From NCBI GenBank assembly GCA_025060195.1, contig JANXCQ010000016.1, positions 32,127 through 96,126 of the forward strand: a stretch of 64,000 bases of DNA. The letters run 5' to 3'. A program made the position numbers and the translations under genes. How positions within the stretch are numbered: position 1 is the stretch's first letter; every line of letters begins with the position of its first letter. Below, one piece after another: positions 1 to 7,432 of this stretch. Source of the stretch: Gemmatales bacterium (GTDB taxonomy: Bacteria; Planctomycetota; Planctomycetia; Gemmatales; HRBIN36). The notes under the pieces are model-generated. The model saw only the letters and a program-made list of their open reading frames with translations, was not told the DNA's origin and made no database searches.

Positions 1-505
1 AGACCGCGGTCTTGCCCAGACTGGCCAACACGCCGATCTCCTGGGGACGAACCACCGTGCCCGACGATAAGACCACTTCGCCCCGACGCATCTCCGCCCC
101 CTGGGGCAAAATGTTTTGGCCTACACGTAGCTCGCCTAAGATGCGAATACTGTCCGGCCCAGCAGGCTCGACGTGTTCCTGCATAACTACGGCATCGGCG
201 CTCGCAGGAAGCGGCGCCCCTGTCGTGATGCGAGCTGCCTCTCCGGGCCCCAATTCGCGCTCCGGCGTCGTGCCCGCAACTATCTCCATTACCACGCGCC
301 GGTCCCTTTGACCGTCGCTACTGCGCACCGCAAAACCGTCCACTAACGACTTCGCAAACGGCGGGCTATCTTGCTCCGCGATTACGTCCTCCGCTATCAC
401 CAAACCCAACAACGCACTCGTCAGCGACGCCGCCTCCTTCGGCAAGCGGCGCGCATGCTGCAAGACGATCTGTAAAGCTTCGTCAACATGCAGCAAGTTC
501 GGCAT
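1..505 (-). CDS. moeA: Molybdopterin molybdenumtransferase MoeA (N-terminal part, cut by window edge)
   Basis: The open frame runs from ATG at 505 off the window start, so only about 168 N-terminal residues are visible. MoeA inserts molybdate into adenylylated molybdopterin in the last step of molybdenum cofactor synthesis. The visible part carries the family's N-terminal motifs: a PPFAKSLVDGFAV stretch near residue 50 and TTGAPLPASADAVV near residue 90. A GGAGG lies 12 bases before the ATG, and a second ATG closer to it is out of frame. The next gene on the same strand (trpG/pabA-like) lies 68 bp upstream. The C-terminal domains cannot be judged from this window. Confidence 0.85.
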   Translation of the reverse strand, partial: MPNLLHVDEALQIVLQHARRLPKEAASLTSALLGLVIAEDVIAEQDSPPFAKSLVDGFAVRSSDGQRDRRVVMEIVAGTTPERELGPGEAARITTGAPLPASADAVVMQEHVEPAGPDSIRILGELRVGQNILPQGAEMRRGEVVLSSGTVVRPQEIGVLASLGKTAV

Positions 506-573
506 GGATTGCTCATTCCTCCGAGCTTTGGTAAAGATAAGATTTCACAACTCAACTTACGCCCGCAGCAAGG

Positions 574-1149
574 TCAAAGCCTCAGAAAATTCGCCAACAA
601 CTTCGGCCCCTCCACAGTTAGAAAACTTTCAGGATGAAACTGCACGCCATGCAGGGGCCAATGCTTATGACGAATCCCCATAATCTCGCCTTCTGCCGTC
701 CAGGCCGACAGTTCAAAGTCCGGATGGTTCCAAGTTTCCCGACGAATGACCAGGCTATGATAACGCGTCGCCTCGAACGGATTCGACAAACCCACAAACA
801 CGCCGCGCCCATCATGATAGATCAGCGAAGTCTTGCCATGCATAATGCGGTAGTTGCGCACAATTTCGCCGCCGAACACGTGCCCGATACACTGATGCCC
901 CAAGCACACGCCCAAAATCGGCGTCCGCGGCGCAAAATGGCGAATCACATCATTCGAAATGCCTGCTTCCCGCGGTGTACACGGCCCCGGCGAAATGATA
1001 ATGTGGCTCGGCGCCAACGCTTCTAATTCCCCTAATGTTATCTGGTCATTGCGAAACACCCGTATATCCAGGCGACTGTCCAACTCCCCCAGTCGCTGCA
1101 CTAGGTTATACGTAAAGGAATCATAATTATCTATCACGACAATTCGCAC
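574..1149 (-). CDS. Glutamine amidotransferase of anthranilate/aminodeoxychorismate synthase (TrpG/PabA)
   Basis: This 191-residue class I glutamine amidotransferase supplies ammonia from glutamine to the chorismate-using partner subunit in tryptophan or folate synthesis. It opens with the hallmark VIDNYDSFTYN. It has the nucleophile motif GVCLGHQ (Cys near residue 82), an HGKTS segment and the His-Glu pair in HGVQFHPES. Length is normal for the family. The start is GTG at 1149, with GAGGAG 8 bases before it. No TrpE/PabB partner lies nearby, so the sequence does not decide between trpG and pabA; many bacteria use one amphibolic subunit for both. Confidence 0.92.
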   Translation of the reverse strand: MRIVVIDNYDSFTYNLVQRLGELDSRLDIRVFRNDQITLGELEALAPSHIIISPGPCTPREAGISNDVIRHFAPRTPILGVCLGHQCIGHVFGGEIVRNYRIMHGKTSLIYHDGRGVFVGLSNPFEATRYHSLVIRRETWNHPDFELSAWTAEGEIMGIRHKHWPLHGVQFHPESFLTVEGPKLLANFLRL

Positions 1150-1426
1150 CCGGACAACTCCTCATGCTTAGCTCGTTCTCAGTTGTCGGATCACACTTTT
1201 ATCATACGCATACTCACTACCCCCTGAAACCGGCAACGGCCTCCTGGAATTGCACGCCCCGCCCTGATTCGGTCGAGTTCATGCATTCGTTTAAGAGAAA
1301 AAAAATGAGCCACGAGACAACTGTCGCCCCGTCTTCTTGCACGCTTCAAACCGAGCAACCGTATGCGTCAAAAATTCCCTGACATGGCCGGGCAAATTAG
1401 TCCGTGTAACACCGCTGAAGAGGCGA
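1150..1426. other. Intergenic region without a gene
   Basis: This 277-bp gap lies between the amidotransferase start and the tusA stop, both on the minus strand. Short plus-strand frames here run into neighbouring genes, lack ribosome sites and resemble nothing. I see no strong hairpin. It probably carries the promoter of the amidotransferase gene. Confidence 0.4.
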
Positions 1427-1690
1427 TTATGCCAACCGGCGCAAGTAGTGGATAAAAAGCCGTTGGCCACTGCTATCGGTGGTTTCCTCCTGCCGGACGA
1501 GTTCGATATTCTTTGCCGTCTGGGCCCAGCCTTTGAAATCGTTCACCGAGCCGGGATCAGTAGCAACAACCCGCAAGACTTCTCCCACCTGAAGGCGGTT
1601 GATCTCCTGCCGCGCTTTAATGATAGGGATGGGACACTTCGCTCCCCGCACATCTAGTTCCTGCTTAACATCTATCGGTTCAGCGCTCAT
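1427..1690 (-). CDS. TusA-family sulfur carrier protein
   Basis: This is a small (87-residue) TusA/SirA-fold protein that carries persulfide sulfur on a conserved cysteine and passes it between sulfurtransferases. The signature is LDVRGAKCPIPIIKA, where CPIP is the family CPxP active site near residue 20. I chose the ATG at 1690 because AGGAGG lies 9 bases before it; an in-frame ATG at 1696 is only 3 bases from that site. It is the last gene of a minus-strand group with a rhodanese-MBL fusion and a DsrE-like protein, which suggests persulfide trafficking rather than tRNA thiolation alone. Confidence 0.88.
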   Translation of the reverse strand: MSAEPIDVKQELDVRGAKCPIPIIKARQEINRLQVGEVLRVVATDPGSVNDFKGWAQTAKNIELVRQEETTDSSGQRLFIHYLRRLA

Positions 1691-1770
1691 AGCCATTACC
1701 CTCCTATCATGGCTAAATCTGACTCCTGGATTCGTATCGGCAATTGAGCAATTTTCACCGAGCCTATAAG

Positions 1771-1801
1771 CACCCCTAAGCGTCGCTTATCGGCTTAGGT
1801 G
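1771..1801. terminator. Hairpin between rhodanese-MBL gene and tusA
   Basis: An inverted repeat with perfect CCTAAGC/GCTTAGG arms, extended by CAC/GTG, sits just after the stop of the rhodanese-MBL gene. No clear T-run follows on the minus strand. It could be a weak terminator, a processing site or an attenuator that lowers tusA expression. Confidence 0.4.
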
Positions 1802-1806
1802 TGTTA

Positions 1807-3003
1807 CTAAGCTCGATAGGCATCTGCCAAAGCGCATACATTTTTGCCGAATTCCAGTTCGTCGGCATAGTCTTCACTTGGCTGTAGCAGACCGATATTC
1901 ACTCGCTTGATTTCGATATACTGTTTCGGAAATTCAGGTAAACTCGAAAGCATATACTGCACGAATTCGCTCTGAGAGCGCGGTTGTAGGTCAGGATTCC
2001 GCTGCTTCAATTCTGCTAAGGTGGCCGCAAAGAGACCGTCCGACCGAGCTTCGCCCGGTTGGCTAAAATGACCAGGCAAAACTATGGTATCATCCGGTAG
2101 TCGGAGTAAACGCTCAAAAAGCGACCTATAGTGCAACGGTGACCACGCTTCACCGCGCCCTCCTAAGTCCGGTCGAGCTATTGAGTAAATGAAGATACTA
2201 TCCCCGCTAAACAAGAAGCGTTTGCCATTCCCCTCTAAGTAGAGAGCCGTATTGCCCAATGTGTGGCCCGGGATGTGCAGTACTTGTAGTCGTGCTTGAC
2301 CTAATATAAAGGTCTGCCCATCCTTAGTCATCTCATACGGTATAGTTGCAGGCAGTACATCTATCGGATGAATACCGTCGTAGGGATGCAGATAATAAGG
2401 GGCGCCAGTTTTCTGCGCAAGGGCGACACCGCCACTAATATGGTCGGCGTGGGCATGCGTATCCAGGATGTGTGTAATCTTAAGTTGGTGAGCATCTACC
2501 AGCTGCAAGATGGCCTCTAAGTGCCGCGGGGGATCGATGACAATCGCCTCGCGATGTTGTGGGCCATAAGCGACTAAGTAATGCAGACAACCCCGCGCGG
2601 GACGTTCTAATTGCCAGATACGAAACACTGGTTCGGCCTCCGGCACGAGGCGGGGTTGATAGAAGCGTCCCCAGGCCTGCATGCCGCCCTCTAAGTTAGC
2701 AGCACGATACCCGCGGGGGAGCAGGATTTCCTCCACCACCCAGGCCGATGAGCCTCCTTTTGCACAAACCGCCACGACCGGCGCATCGCGAGGAACTTGC
2801 GCCACCGCGCTATCTGGCGTTTCGACAAATTGGTAGTATGGGATATTTAGCATGCGTACAGGATGGCGGCTCTCGATCGGCCAGCGGCGATATTCCTCTT
2901 CGTTTCGCACATCGAGCAATACGATCTTTTCCCCGCGATCTAGAAGTTCCTTCAGTTGTGCAGCTGTCAGCTGAGTTTTTTCTAATGCGCCAATGGCCGA
3001 CAT
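1807..3003 (-). CDS. Rhodanese-MBL fold fusion, probable persulfide dioxygenase
   Basis: This 398-residue protein has two domains. Residues about 10-115 are a rhodanese domain with an active-site loop CAKGGSS. Residues about 125-370 are a metallo-beta-lactamase fold with the metal motif THAHADH, a later GHTLGN and an SGDSIF segment, as in ETHE1-like persulfide dioxygenases. It probably takes sulfane sulfur on the rhodanese cysteine and oxidises glutathione or protein persulfide to sulfite. The start at 3003 follows AGGAGG by 6 bases. It lies between tusA and the DsrE-like gene on the same strand. Order and fusion match known sulfur-oxidation modules; substrate is inferred. Confidence 0.88.
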   Translation of the reverse strand: MSAIGALEKTQLTAAQLKELLDRGEKIVLLDVRNEEEYRRWPIESRHPVRMLNIPYYQFVETPDSAVAQVPRDAPVVAVCAKGGSSAWVVEEILLPRGYRAANLEGGMQAWGRFYQPRLVPEAEPVFRIWQLERPARGCLHYLVAYGPQHREAIVIDPPRHLEAILQLVDAHQLKITHILDTHAHADHISGGVALAQKTGAPYYLHPYDGIHPIDVLPATIPYEMTKDGQTFILGQARLQVLHIPGHTLGNTALYLEGNGKRFLFSGDSIFIYSIARPDLGGRGEAWSPLHYRSLFERLLRLPDDTIVLPGHFSQPGEARSDGLFAATLAELKQRNPDLQPRSQSEFVQYMLSSLPEFPKQYIEIKRVNIGLLQPSEDYADELEFGKNVCALADAYRA

Positions 3004-3086
3004 GTTTAGCCTCCTTTCTAATCATTTGGAAATTTCTAAGTTTGTTAGTTTTCGGCTCTAATATCATTTAGGACATGATTTGCACA

Positions 3087-3692
3087 TTAGATGAAAAGCG
3101 TGACCTGACTCTTTGCGGCATCGGCAAGGAAGGTGGCCACACCCCCGGTTTCCACGCCCGGCAGGAGTTCTTCTGCCGTAATTCCCATGACGTCCATGCT
3201 CATCTGACAAGCGACGAAACGCACTCCTAAGTCGCGGGCCAGTTGCATTAGCTCCGAAAGACTACTGATTTGCCGCTCCCGCATCTGTTTCCGCAGTAAC
3301 ATTTTTCCGAGACCCGCGAAATTGAGTTTCGACAGAGCAAGATTTTCCGCGCCGACGGGCGTCAACAACGTAAAGGCTTTTTCGAGCCAGCGCTTTCCCC
3401 GGAGTTTACGATTTTTGCGAAGGGCACTCAATCCCCAGAACGTGAAGAACATGCTCACCTGGAATCCCATAGCGGCTGCACCTGTAGCAATGACAAACGC
3501 TGCTAGCACTCGATCTAAGTCGCCACTCATGACCACGATACTTACACGCGACTCAGGCGCACGCTCCTTCAGTTCGCGAACTTGCGCCTCTAAGTCGTGG
3601 AGGCGGGCTTCTAAACTTTGCATACGCTCACGGAATTCCTCCGCCGTCCCATTGAGCGTTGCACTCTCCCGCTCTAATATTGCTGCGGTCAT
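3087..3692 (-). CDS. DsrE/DsrF-like sulfur relay protein (DsrE3 type)
   Basis: This is a 201-residue DsrE-fold protein. Residues 20-45 form a charged coiled-coil segment. The core (about 48-200) has the IVVMSGDLDRVLAAF opening, a hydrophobic FFTFWGLSAL strand/loop and the conserved late CQMSMDVMGI motif, whose cysteine (near residue 162) is the likely sulfur carrier. DsrE3 proteins act with TusA and rhodaneses in moving persulfide in the cytoplasm. The start at 3692 has AGGAGG 7 bases upstream. It lies 83 bp upstream of the rhodanese-MBL gene, consistent with an operon. Confidence 0.85.
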   Translation of the reverse strand: MTAAILERESATLNGTAEEFRERMQSLEARLHDLEAQVRELKERAPESRVSIVVMSGDLDRVLAAFVIATGAAAMGFQVSMFFTFWGLSALRKNRKLRGKRWLEKAFTLLTPVGAENLALSKLNFAGLGKMLLRKQMRERQISSLSELMQLARDLGVRFVACQMSMDVMGITAEELLPGVETGGVATFLADAAKSQVTLFI

Positions 3693-3775
3693 ATTTATGC
3701 CTCCTTAGCAAGTCAGGTTTCATCTTAGTCAGGTTCATGCTTAGTCAGCGATTACTGGTTTCAGATCGAGAGGGT

Positions 3776-4096
3776 CTATTGGTCAGCGTCGGTTAGGAGC
3801 GCACTGAGCCAAGTGCCCACGATGGCGGTAATCGTCCCGATTAGAGGCGTAGCTGCCAGCCAAGACGTCCAATCCTGGTGCAAGTACGCCCCGGACGCAG
3901 CTAACATTCCGATGAGCATGCTAGTCCAGCTCGCTAAGAGCACCGACATAGTAGATTTCGGTAACCGAAGCTCAGCCTGGGCAGCTTCTGCGGCGACTTC
4001 ATCGCGGCGAAGAGCAACCGCAGAATACTCTGGTAACGTATGAATTTCCTTAACGTGCGGCTTGTAGAGAGCCGTCGGGACTAGTGTCGCAGTCAT
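3776..4096 (-). CDS. Small two-helix membrane protein in the sulfur operon
   Basis: This 106-residue protein has no family I recognise. The first 45 residues are polar with an alanine/glutamate-rich helix. Two hydrophobic segments follow, around residues 50-70 (SVLLASWTSMLIGMLAASGA) and 78-100 (LAATPLIGTITAIVGTWLSA), joined by a short loop. It should be an inner-membrane hairpin. I chose the ATG at 4096 because AAGGAG lies 9 bases upstream; the frame stays open to 4153 but without a ribosome site. Its place directly upstream of DsrE/MBL/TusA genes suggests a role in sulfur compound uptake or anchoring, which is inference only. Confidence 0.7.
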   Translation of the reverse strand: MTATLVPTALYKPHVKEIHTLPEYSAVALRRDEVAAEAAQAELRLPKSTMSVLLASWTSMLIGMLAASGAYLHQDWTSWLAATPLIGTITAIVGTWLSALLTDADQ

Positions 4097-4440
4097 GGTT
4101 TTCGCTCCTTCTTTCGACCTAGCCGTGGGGTTTTTCCCTTTTCGTATCCTCAACCTTACTGATGCGCTGATGCTAATCAGGTTACAAAAATTCGAGATTA
4201 ACTTTCTTATGGTCGCTGCAAACGCTTCTAACCCGGGTGAGCTATTAGGAATCTAGGCGCCGGTAGTGGCTCTAAGCAAGTTAGTGTCTTGGGAGCCAAC
4301 CATCCCTTATCATGAAAATGGCACTAACCTAAATATAGGCAAACCGCAGCGGTAAACCAAACCTCGTCACACGCGATGCTAGGCTAATATGAAGTATAAT
4401 TGGGCGTCTAGGCCTCGATATTTAGTGTAGGTAATGTCTG
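4097..4440. other. AT-rich intergenic region upstream of the sulfur genes
   Basis: About 340 bp separate the anti-sigma gene from the sulfur genes. No open frame looks coding. The stretch is unusually rich in CTAG, CTAA and TTAG words. On the minus strand around 4150-4190 there is a TTGTAACC element followed by CGCATCAG, a plausible ECF-type promoter that the neighbouring sigma factor could read. This is a weak, visual match. Confidence 0.35.
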
Positions 4441-4713
4441 TCAGTTATCGGCCTGACCCACCGTTATGGATCCAAACCGCTCTTGCCAGCGGCGGCGCAG
4501 GGCTTCCAGGAGTCGTCGTTGTAACGGTTCGGGCAGGGGAAACGGCTCGCCCGCACGATATAGCTGAATGGTTTTACGAATGTTATCTACCACGACCTGG
4601 CAAGGATTGCATTGGGCCAGATGCTCGGCAAACTGCCGACACTCCGCGACCGTCAAGTCGAGCTCACCGTCCACCATTTCGTTGATGAGGCGTAGCAGTT
4701 CCTCGCAGGTCAT
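4441..4713 (-). CDS. Zinc-binding anti-sigma factor (ZAS/zf-HC2)
   Basis: This 90-residue protein has the zinc anti-sigma signature H-x3-C-x2-C (HLAQCNPC, residues about 31-38) after an N-terminal MTCEELL helix. No transmembrane segment follows, so it is a soluble anti-sigma factor, the kind often inactivated by thiol oxidation. It lies 64 bp downstream of the ECF sigma gene and upstream of persulfide genes, so it may sense sulfane sulfur or oxidants. The start at 4713 has AGAGGTG in front. Confidence 0.8.
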   Translation of the reverse strand: MTCEELLRLINEMVDGELDLTVAECRQFAEHLAQCNPCQVVVDNIRKTIQLYRAGEPFPLPEPLQRRLLEALRRRWQERFGSITVGQADN

Positions 4714-4777
4714 ATTTCACCTCTGTCTTAACGATGCGCCCGCTGGCTCCAGGTTACAAGTCATTTGCTGGCGTGGG

Positions 4778-5440
4778 TCAACCGTGATCATGATCGGGCA
4801 CAACCCTTCGCTCGGGGTCGCCGAAGTAGCGCGTGAGCCTCTCCCGTAGCATGAGCCGAGCGCGAAGCAAGCGAACTTTCACATTCGGGACGCTGATACC
4901 TAAGATTTCGGCGGTCTGCTCCGTGGAAAAGCCTTCGATGTCGCGAAGTACGAAAGCGGCGCGGTATTTTTCGGGAAGTTCGGCCAGCGCTTGCTCAATG
5001 AGAGTGCGAGATTCTTGCTGAAGGGCCAGTTGTTCGGGATCGTCGCGCCAAGGTGCAATGAATTCGGGGCGTGCCAAAGGAGCGGCAGAATCGTCATCGT
5101 CAGGCGGATTAGATTCTCTTTGGCGCCGCCGTTGCCGCCAGAGGCGGTGCACTTCATTCGCCGCGATGCGCAGCAACCAACTTAACAAGGGTGCCTCACC
5201 CCGATATTGATTCAAGTGCTCGACAAGTGCCAGAAAGGTCTGCTGGGTAACGTCCTCCGCATCGGTGTCGTTGCCTGCTAGTCGGCGCGCGAAGGTATAG
5301 ATACGCGGTTGTAAGCGGAGCACGATTTGTTGGAACGCGTCAAAATCGCCGGTCCGCGCTCGGGCCAGCAACGGTTCTAGATGGTCTTCGCTCGCAGCAG
5401 GTTGGGCAGTTGGCAGCGATCGCACATCCTGTTCGTCCAT
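4778..5440 (-). CDS. ECF-family RNA polymerase sigma factor
   Basis: This 220-residue sigma-70 family protein of the extracytoplasmic function group has region 2 at about residues 30-100 (RIYTFARRLAGNDTDAEDVT, then FLALVEHL). Region 4 lies at about 150-205, with LPEKYRAAFVLRDIEGFS and the helix-turn-helix TAEILGISVPNVKVRL. It is followed by its likely zinc anti-sigma factor. The start ATG at 5440 lies only a few bases from a predicted -10 box (5449-5454), so the transcript may be nearly leaderless. The pair probably controls the downstream sulfur genes; no experiment supports this. Confidence 0.92.
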   Translation of the reverse strand: MDEQDVRSLPTAQPAASEDHLEPLLARARTGDFDAFQQIVLRLQPRIYTFARRLAGNDTDAEDVTQQTFLALVEHLNQYRGEAPLLSWLLRIAANEVHRLWRQRRRQRESNPPDDDDSAAPLARPEFIAPWRDDPEQLALQQESRTLIEQALAELPEKYRAAFVLRDIEGFSTEQTAEILGISVPNVKVRLLRARLMLRERLTRYFGDPERRVVPDHDHG

Positions 5441-5448
5441 TGCAGCCT

Positions 5449-5477
5449 ATTGTAGCAGGCTTTGTGCCCAGTGACAC
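5449..5477 (-). promoter_or_regulatory. Predicted sigma-70 promoter of the ECF sigma gene
   Basis: On the minus strand GTGTCA (5472-5477) and TACAAT (5449-5454) are separated by exactly 17 bases. The -10 box matches the consensus in 5 of 6 positions and the -35 in 4 of 6. The expected start of transcription is near 5442, at or next to the ATG at 5440. Confidence 0.5.
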
Positions 5478-5682
5478 GCACTCCCTGGGCGTTTTCACCG
5501 TTGCAGAATAAAAATTGGTTCGCGGCTTGAAACCGAGGTCCCCATTCTGGGGTACAAGGTTATGGTAGGGCGGTCGGGCTATTGATGCGCCTGCATTTTC
5601 GCCACATGATTATCTTCGCTTCGGTAAAGCGCCCTAGGACCTTGGGAAAAACCGCTTAGTAGCTGCTTCAGGGAGACCGGCG

Positions 5683-7413
5683 ATGAAGCTGAACAAGTGG
5701 CTGGCAACTTGGTTGGTACTTCTATGGGGATGGGCAGGTCGAGAAGCGTCGGCGCAACCGTTGGATCTGGTGCCCGAAGAGGCAGATTTTGTCATTACCG
5801 TGGCGCGGCCGAAGGAGTTGGTGGCACGGGGCTGGGACTTCGTGCATAGCGAGTTTGTGCGTCGGCTGCCGGGCTACGAAGAGGCCCTAGACCAGTTAAC
5901 GATACGTCGGTTGGTGCAATTGGTGCGGTATGCGGAACGAGAGTTGGGCAAACCTTGGCGTGAGTTAGTCGACGAACTTTTGGGGGGCGGTGTGGTATTG
6001 GCGGGTAAGTATGGTCCTGTACCAAGTCCGGTGCTGCTGGTGATACAGGGGCGTAATGCTCCGTTGATGCGGCAGGCCAGCGAGTTGTTGGCGGACGTAC
6101 TCGAACAGGAACTGGCCCGACGCGATCAGCCGCATCAGCGCAAAGAACATGAGCGCTCCGGGCTGAAGGTGCGGCAGTTAGGCGACATGTATTGGACGCT
6201 ACACGGGCCGGCCTTATTGGTGAGCAATCGTCTGGAAGTGTTCGATTACGTCGCCCCGTTGACTCATGGTCGGACCGAACGCAGTTTCGCGCAGTCAGGA
6301 AAGTGGCGAAGCGCACGGACGATCGTGCCCAGCGAAGCATTGGCCTGGGCCTGGTTCGATCTGCGTCCGCCCAAAACACTCAAAGAAGTGCAACAACTGC
6401 TTGAGGTGCCTGGCGACCTGGCGATTGTCCACATCTTTTTTGGCCGATATTTGGATATTTTCAAACGCTCGGACTTTCTGACGGCTTGGCTTACGGCCAA
6501 CGGGGTGGATTTTACGGTGTCGGTGTATGCGCCCGCAGGTTGGCAAGGTTCAGGAATCGGAGCGCGTACACAGGTGCCTGAAGACGGTAAGGCAGGCCTA
6601 CGACCACCGTTGCAAGTTCCGGGCATGGTGTATAGCAGTAGCTTCTATTTCGACTTGGGTGCGTTCATCAAGCATCGCGACAAGTTCTTGACCGAGCAGC
6701 AACGCAAAGGCTTCGAAGATTTTGATAGGAATAGTGCGAAGTTTCTCCTGGGGACGCGGTTCAGTGAGTTGGCTTCGGGCTTGGGCCCGCGCCATCGTCT
6801 GCTTGTGGCTCAGCCCGATCGGAAAACGTATTCGGTGCCGACTGGGATTACTTTACCGTCGTTTGCCCTAGTGCTGGAGCTCAAGGACGCTGAGCGTATG
6901 GGGAATAAGTTGGCTACGCTGTTACGAGGAGCCGCATTCCTGGCCACTTTCCAGACGCGGATGGACTTGGTTGAGGAAGAATACCACGGGGTCAAATTGG
7001 TAGGCTATCGCTTCGTCGACAACGAGGCGAATCGTGCGATACAGAATGGGTTGCTCTTCAACTTCAGCCCGTGTTTTGCTCAGGTGGGTGATCAGTTCCT
7101 GCTGGGTTCGAGCCTGGAGCTCGGACGCCAGCTGGTGGTGCGTCTGCAACAGGAGCAAAGGCAACCGCGTGCTCGAGACCCGATCTTATTCATGGACGTG
7201 GTTTCCTGGGCGGGTATCGCGGACTTGCTCGAGCAGAATAAGGAACAACTGGTGGTGCAGTATATGCTCGAGCGGGTGCAGACGCCCGAATCGGCTCGGC
7301 AGCAGGCGGACGAGGTGATTCGCTGGCTCCGTCATTTGGAGCACCTGCAATTTCAATTCACGTCCGAGCCTAAGAGCTCTCGTCTCGAAATTCACATGAA
7401 ATTATCCCGCTAA
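5683..7413 (+). CDS. Exported protein of unknown function (DUF3352-like)
   Basis: This 576-residue protein opens with a Sec-type signal peptide (MKLNKWLATWLVLLWGWAG, cleavage expected after ASAQ). The rest is soluble, with no catalytic motif I recognise. Segments such as EEADFVITVARPKELV near the mature N-terminus resemble the long exported DUF3352-type proteins common in planctomycetes; that link is from memory and weak. The start has GGGAG 7 bases upstream. It lies 19 bp before the DUF1800 gene, so the three genes 5683-10139 probably form an operon and may share a cell-surface role. Confidence 0.75.
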   Translation: MKLNKWLATWLVLLWGWAGREASAQPLDLVPEEADFVITVARPKELVARGWDFVHSEFVRRLPGYEEALDQLTIRRLVQLVRYAERELGKPWRELVDELLGGGVVLAGKYGPVPSPVLLVIQGRNAPLMRQASELLADVLEQELARRDQPHQRKEHERSGLKVRQLGDMYWTLHGPALLVSNRLEVFDYVAPLTHGRTERSFAQSGKWRSARTIVPSEALAWAWFDLRPPKTLKEVQQLLEVPGDLAIVHIFFGRYLDIFKRSDFLTAWLTANGVDFTVSVYAPAGWQGSGIGARTQVPEDGKAGLRPPLQVPGMVYSSSFYFDLGAFIKHRDKFLTEQQRKGFEDFDRNSAKFLLGTRFSELASGLGPRHRLLVAQPDRKTYSVPTGITLPSFALVLELKDAERMGNKLATLLRGAAFLATFQTRMDLVEEEYHGVKLVGYRFVDNEANRAIQNGLLFNFSPCFAQVGDQFLLGSSLELGRQLVVRLQQEQRQPRARDPILFMDVVSWAGIADLLEQNKEQLVVQYMLERVQTPESARQQADEVIRWLRHLEHLQFQFTSEPKSSRLEIHMKLSR

Positions 7414-7432
7414 CGCAACCGGAGGTCTCGGT

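Noticed and set aside
12..311. Plus-strand frame at the window start
   Set aside because: It lies over moeA on the other strand, whose motifs are clear; the plus-strand product looks random.
634..1026. 130-residue plus-strand frame
   Set aside because: It is a mirror of the amidotransferase gene, which has all its catalytic motifs on the minus strand.
1337..1657. 106-residue plus-strand frame over tusA
   Set aside because: It overlaps the TusA CPxP motif region and has no ribosome site.
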